Shown here: piece by piece, positions 59,084-64,000 of the stretch
How positions within the stretch are numbered: the first letter of the stretch is position 1
Layout of the letters: each line of letters begins with the position of its first letter
Source of the DNA: Paulownia fortunei
Taxonomy: Eukaryota; Streptophyta; Magnoliopsida; Lamiales; Paulowniaceae
Direction of reading: 5' to 3'
Assembly: GCA_019321725.1 (NCBI GenBank)
Contig: CM033120.1
Location: 3,198,275 to 3,262,274, forward strand
Length of the DNA: 64,000 nucleotides
Made by a program: the position numbers and the translations under genes
Notes under the pieces: generated by a model
The model's input: the letters and a program-made list of their open reading frames with translations, nothing else
The model's database searches: none
Told to the model about the DNA's origin: nothing

Positions 59084-61288
59084 TATTAGAGTCGTGCCCG
59101 GTGAGCCAATTAGAAGCGAGCTTTTATACTCTTATAAAAATAGTCTTATTCATAATGTTTAAATAAATAAAGGTATTTCTTTATCTTTAATTATTTTTAT
59201 CAATTAGATAAAGTCCCTAGATCATTTTAGCTATAGGGCATGGTCACATATATGATAGTGATAATGGAATATGCCTCTATGGCTTTGATCTTAAACATAT
59301 TCTGAGTTGGGGGTTCATTGAGATGGGATATTGATAATCCCAATAGACTTACACACATGATGCATACTCGAAAGGAGAATATCTCATTCTATAGACATTG
59401 GCGTAGGGATATTGGTGCATATGTGTAGGTGCTTCTTAGGGAATGAGTACACTGAACGGCTTACTGGAAATTCTCAATTGGAAAGCATTATTTGTCGAAT
59501 GAGAATTTTCCAGTCATGATAGTGTATTAATTAGTCCCTTGACTTGAGGCACCATGGTGGCCTTATGCACGACATCATACACTTTGATGAATTTCCTGAT
59601 TGTATATAATCATATGGGGCTAACGTTGGGTATATGATCGTCATGTATGGAGGTCAATGAGTAGCCAATAAAGGATCCGTCACCTATCTGGTAGAATAGG
59701 AGAATCTCCTATGTTTTCATAGTCCTTGATCCTGAAGATCTTTACCAAGGCAAGATGAATACTAGACGTAGGAATTTCTAGTGATTCACCAAATGATCAA
59801 TGTGACTTGAAATGAAATCATATTTATAAAGTCAAAATATTATCTAGACTTAATTGGGAGATTAGCTGATGAAGGGATCGTGTTTGCATGATACTCATAA
59901 CAGAAAAGGTTTACTTGCTATTCACCTAAGACTAGATAGTCGAGATGTACTACTAGGTATTTCCCTTGATTTGTGAGGTTCTTGAAATTAAGAGGTTAAT
60001 TCCAAACAGATTAATTAATTGAATTAATTAATCAAAATATTAAATTTATTCATAAGTTGCAAAGGTTGCAAGCCCACTGTTAGTTTTGTTGTGAACCTAA
60101 AGGGTTAGACACAAATCAAGATGATCCACTTCTATATCTATTTTTGTAATCCACAGTGTTAGATTAAGTTGATTAATGCAGATTAATCAACTTGAGTTAG
60201 AATTAATTTAAATAATTAAATTAATTTATTTAAATAAATAATATAATTATTTATTTGAACCTAATAATGATTAGGGGCTCTTGAGAGTGAATTAATTAAT
60301 TGATGGAGATCAATTATATTAGCTTGGCCTAAAATTAATTTAAAGAGTTAAATTAATTTAACTAATTAAAATAATAGAATTATTTTAATTGGGCCTAATA
60401 TAATTAGGTGTTCTATGATGGAACCAACTAATTAATTGGTTGGATTAATTAATTGTATTGATCTTTTTAATTAACTGATGGATATCAATTAATTGGACTT
60501 TAATATATTAATTAGAGTCCAAGCCCATGGGGTTAGAGGCTTCTTAAGAATTTTTAATTGCTAGAACTAAAGAGTCCTAATAAAGATGGGAATAATTTGT
60601 CTTGAAGTAAAATAAGAAATAATGAATGAGAAGGTTTCCTAATTAGATTATGAGACTAATCAGGGCAAGAGTTGGAGACCTTATGGGATTAGGTCAAGAC
60701 TACATTGTGTATATAATTACATAATGTAGGGGCCAAAAATTACAAGCAAGAGAGCTAGAATTTTTAACCCCATTTCCTCTTCTCCTTCTCATTTTTTTGT
60801 GTTATATTTACTTATTTCAAGAAAAATTACTCCATCAAAAGGTTCCATCCCTTTTTGACTAAAAGGTTAATTCTTCCATCACTTGTTGATTCAAGAATTA
60901 ATCTTCACTCTCAAATAGATTTAGAAATAAAAAGTTTAAATTCACTACCAAGGATTTGAAGCTTGTAGATTTGCTCAAAAGTGTGGATACCGTTAGAGGG
61001 ACTACACTTGGAGTCCTTGGTGAGCGTTTTGAAAGGCCATAGAAATTATTCAGGAGGAGCTTGAGATATTTGAATTCGTTCTTATCCTTCATCAACCAAA
61101 TTGCTTGAAAGGTAAAATTGTGAAACTTTAGTTGTTTAATTTATTAAACAAGGAATAAAAAATACAAACTGAAAATCGCATCAAATTCGGGATATGCATA
61201 TTTCATATGATATATGATTTTATTTCAATTGTTGATTTTTTTTAAATTTTCATTGTTCTTGCAATCCCGCGATTACAAGAACCCAACA
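59084..61288 (+). repeat. LTR-B copy 4
   Basis: It begins TATTAGAGTCGTGCCCGGTG (first G mutated) and ends AAGAACCCAACA. It is the longest copy (2205 bp) and includes the part missing from copy 3. Flanks gtagt/atggt are not a clear duplication. It separates the gypsy gag remnant from leader-like sequence that resumes at 61289. Confidence 0.75.
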
Positions 61289-62854
61289 ATGGTATCTATA
61301 GGGATTCAAATCTAATTAACATTAAGTACTTAATTAAATTAATCCTAACTTTATTCAAATAAATCAAACAAGAGTCGTAAGTAATAAAACTAAAGAATCC
61401 TACAATTGTACTAAAAAAGTTGACTTGGATAATTTATCGAACACTTAATAAGTAATCAATTCTAAAGGTATGATTCACCTAGTTTTCATATATGTTCACC
61501 AATCCAATCTATCAATTTCAAGCCAACAATTTGTAAGTCAAGAATACCTTAAGTAATCAATTTCTTCGCTCGAGTATCGAGTGATTATGAATTCTAATTT
61601 GAATATCAATATCTCTATAAAAACCCTAAACACTAGAATTCTATCAAAACTCAATGGATTCTTTAATAAAATTTCAAAGGGTTCATAAGCCTCTCGACTC
61701 TATGAATTCCTAGATTGTGTTATCCTATGACCATGCATAAAATTCCCTCTCTATTGAATTTCATACACCATATATTTAAGATCAATGGAAAATTAATCAA
61801 GAAAGTAATCAAATCAAGATAACACAAATAAATTAAGAAACTTGAAATACATAAATTAGAAATTCAAACCATAAGATTCAACATAGGTTACATCATCCCC
61901 CATAAACAAGAATTTATTTCATAATGGAAGTAGAAAAACTCATAAATAAGTTTCTATACATCATGAACAATAATAGGCAATAAATCAAAGAGAGAAAACA
62001 AATGACGAAAAAAGGGACATCCTTTCTGTCTCCAGATGATGAATGCCTTTGATTGTCTTGTTGAAGTCTCTTTCTTGCTCTCAAGCCTTATCCTCGTCTT
62101 CTCCAATTTGCTAAATTATTTTAAATAAATCCCAAGCCTTCTATTTATACTTTTTCTCCAAAATTTGGATTTAAAACCCTTTCAGTGCACAAAACACATC
62201 AAAAGGCATCGCGGCGCCAAAATATACTTTGCATACTGCCCAATTTTTACAAGTTGCACTGCAGCGCCAAATTTGTCCTTTACAAGTGCCATAGCCCTTT
62301 AGTCAGGCACCACTGGCTCCAAACTTCTCTATTCAGTATCTATAAATCAATTTTTTTGACCTCTTTCCCAAATAAATTGGATTTTGGTATCTTCATATAA
62401 ATTATAGTCTTTTCTATAAACACTTGAATCATCTCAATATCATATTTTAGAGAAGCTTATGCCAAAAATACCAAGAAGTGCCACATCTGAAAGTTTCAAT
62501 ATAAGGCTGACTTTTTGACCTAATTTTTCTTTTTGAAATCAAACGAACTAGGCTTTATAGTAAAAGTTGTAGATCTATCTCTTAGCTTTTCAATGGATCA
62601 AGAATTAGATCAATAGGACTTCAGAGCAAAGAATTATGCACGCTCCAAAGTATAGCACCACAACACCAAACCTTCAGATTTAGTATTTTTTTTTCTCCAT
62701 TTTCTTTGCATCTTTGGACTTTTAAAACTTGTCAGATCCTTCAATTCTCTACAAAATATAAACAAAACACATAAACAGAAAATGCTTGAACATGAACAAA
62801 TAATTAAGTTAAAGGGATTCAAATTATAAGTAAAATTCTCACTTAACAATAGCC
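61289..62854 (-). other. Leader and LTR-like debris of a minus-strand gypsy element
   Basis: Sequence such as tatctatagggattcaaat, then long AT-rich non-coding DNA with 'aacataggttacatcatcc' and 'gcggcgccaaaatat', resembles leaders or LTRs of plant gypsy elements read backwards. No primer site or LTR edge could be fixed. Short ORFs at 62185-62400 and 62634-62849 have no motifs. Confidence 0.35.
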
Positions 62855-63550
62855 CATGAATGAAAGATTAATTCCAGTGAAACTTATCATGGACCAAACT
62901 ATGTCTAATAGTGTTCAGTTCCTACGATCAGTAGCCCTATTCAGCTATGGAGTCACTAACAGAGTCTACTACAAGAGAATCTCATTCTCACTTAGATGAT
63001 TAAGAAAATTCAAGCCTAAGTATTTGCCTCCTTGATCAGATCGAAGAGTCTTAATACTTCGCCCAGTTTCTTTCCCCACTTCTTGTCTAAAGTCTTTGAA
63101 CCTTTCAAATGCTTCTCATATCTCAAAAGATACACATACCTATACCTTGAATAATCATCTAAAGGTAATGAAATAGTGGTAGTTTTCTCAAGCACTAACA
63201 CTTAGTGGCGTGCATACATCTGTATGGATCAAATCTAAAAGGATTTGCAGTACGCTCTACGTATCCAACAAATGGTGACTTGGTCATTTTTTCTTTTAGG
63301 CAAGACTCGCATGTTAGCATTTCTTGCTCGGCCTCAAGGCAATTATGTTAACTTGTCAACTCTCTTCTTAGAGATGTGAACTAGTCTGGCATGCCACATG
63401 TATGTAAAATAATTTAAGTTTGTTACTTTGTTGAATGTGCTCCCCATGGCATGTCCGTCGTCAGCATGACGTTGGGCTACTACCCAACACACGATGGTTC
63501 TAGCAATTAGCGATAGGTCACCACCCATCTTGGCTGTTATAGGTCACCAC
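62855..63550 (-). pseudogene. Copia-type pre-integrase and integrase fragment
   Basis: Minus strand: Y-F-T-Y-M-W-H-A-R-L-V-H-I-S-K-K-R (pre-integrase, 63410-63350), C-E-S-C-L-K-E-K-M-T-K-S-P-F near 63300, D-D-Y-S-R-Y-R-Y-V-Y-L-L-R-Y (63160-63110), and R-R-N..T-L-L-D-I-V-W-S-M-I-S-F near 62920-62880. This is the order in Ty1/copia integrase. The stretch between the first catalytic Asp and the Glu region is shortened, and stops and shifts abound. No other copia domains are seen. Confidence 0.75.
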
Positions 63551-63850
63551 CCATCTTGCCTAACAACCAACAATGGGTCATCACCTGTAGCCCCAGCCGT
63601 AGCACCCAACCGTGTGCCACCACACGCAATGGGCTACTGTCCATAACTTCTTGTCACTAGGCAGTGATGCCTAGTGACAAGTTGATGGCTAAACCCATCA
63701 CCCTACCAGTTACTAGGTGACGAGCAATCACAACCTATTGCCAGCCATCGCCTAATCGTTAGTGATCCTCACCCGACGATTGCCTAGCATTTGAGCAGTG
63801 TGCGATGGCACTGGCAGCCAGTATTCCATTGTCTCACGATGGTAAGCAGC
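63440..63850. repeat. GC-rich island with short repeats and palindromes
   Basis: It is much richer in G+C than anything nearby. Words such as gtcaccaccc, cgatgg, gggctact and agtgat recur. A 26-bp period direct repeat (aggtcaccacccatcttg at 63515 and 63541) and a perfect hairpin (63650-63681) are present. It overlaps the start of the copia fragment. I cannot assign it to a known family. Confidence 0.6.
63650..63681. repeat. Perfect 13-bp inverted repeat with 6-nt loop
   Basis: CTTGTCACTAGGC, loop AGTGAT, then GCCTAGTGACAAG. It could form a hairpin; no T run follows on either strand. Confidence 0.95.
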
Positions 63851-64000
63851 AGTCCTTTTTTTGTGTGTTTTCATCGTATCTAAATTTTAACAATAAAAAT
63901 TGTGTAAAAAAATATCAGAATTAATATCCCAAGAAAATGAAATTTTGATAAAATTCAATCCATTGCATGAATATATTAGGCCTAATTATGCAAAAAATAA
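63851..64000. other. Window end, nothing recognised
   Basis: AT-rich sequence without a supportable feature. Confidence 0.4.

Noticed and set aside
61289..61300. TGGTATC just after LTR-B copy 4, resembling a tRNA-iMet primer site
   Set aside because: The match ends after seven bases, and the following tatagggattcaaat fits the leader of the gypsy element that the LTR interrupts. Copies 1 and 2 have no such site.
1..64000. CRISPR arrays, bacterial operons, rRNA or tRNA genes
   Set aside because: None seen. The tRNA-like strings found (GCTCTGATACCA and the degenerate tRNA-Asp match) are retrotransposon primer sites, not tRNA genes.

Overview
The window is AT-rich plant nuclear DNA, most likely from a eudicot; I cannot name the species. 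Plant origin is shown by a plant-type U1/C2H2 zinc-finger gene with GT-AG introns and by typical plant transposable elements: Athila-like, Tat-like and chromovirus Ty3/gypsy elements, a copia fragment and a Mutator-like element (MULE).

Layout. 1-15479 is a gene-bearing stretch. It starts with the right end of an Athila-type LTR (1-702), then a MULE-like end (1342-1728), an exon-like orphan fragment (2452-2560), a roughly 2.1 kb solo LTR ('LTR-B' copy 1, 2790-4868) and AT-rich DNA. The only intact-looking host gene follows: a four-exon zinc-finger protein at 11250-13373, with a leader from about 10200 that carries a short upstream ORF.

15480-40963 is one nested transposon complex. The outer layer is a Tat-like gypsy element (LTRs 15480-16114 and 40301-40963, imperfect 5-bp target duplication). 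An Athila-like element (16416-33499) sits in its gag leader. The Athila internal region is inverted between about 18240 and 22640, which splits integrase into two pieces on opposite strands. Nested in or next to the Athila remains are an intronless, broken copy of a LOG cytokinin-activating enzyme gene (24120-24710), a solo LTR-B with a perfect CTTAT target duplication (25291-27401), and a second LTR-B copy (27774-32376). That second copy is interrupted by a chromovirus solo LTR with a perfect GATAG duplication (28019-30880). The Tat protease region is also interrupted by a short chromovirus gag-protease fragment (34828-36290). The Tat 3' region keeps an antisense ORF typical of that lineage.

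40964-64000 holds a MULE with about 100-bp terminal inverted repeats and a perfect 10-bp target duplication (42348-48032), coding for a decayed MURA transposase and a GRF-zinc-finger-like passenger on the opposite strand. It is followed by a minus-strand Tekay/Del-like chromovirus (49139-58104) with two long LTRs, a tRNA-iMet primer site, gag, pol and a chromodomain. After it come gypsy gag debris interrupted by LTR-B copy 4 (59084-61288), a minus-strand copia integrase remnant (62855-63550) and a GC-rich, palindrome-bearing island (63440-63850).

Functionally, one host gene is probably expressed; nearly everything else is transposon sequence in various stages of decay. All transposon reading frames I inspected carry stops, frameshifts or missing catalytic residues, so none looks autonomous now. 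Boundaries were set by eye from repeated ends, target duplications, primer sites and translated motifs.
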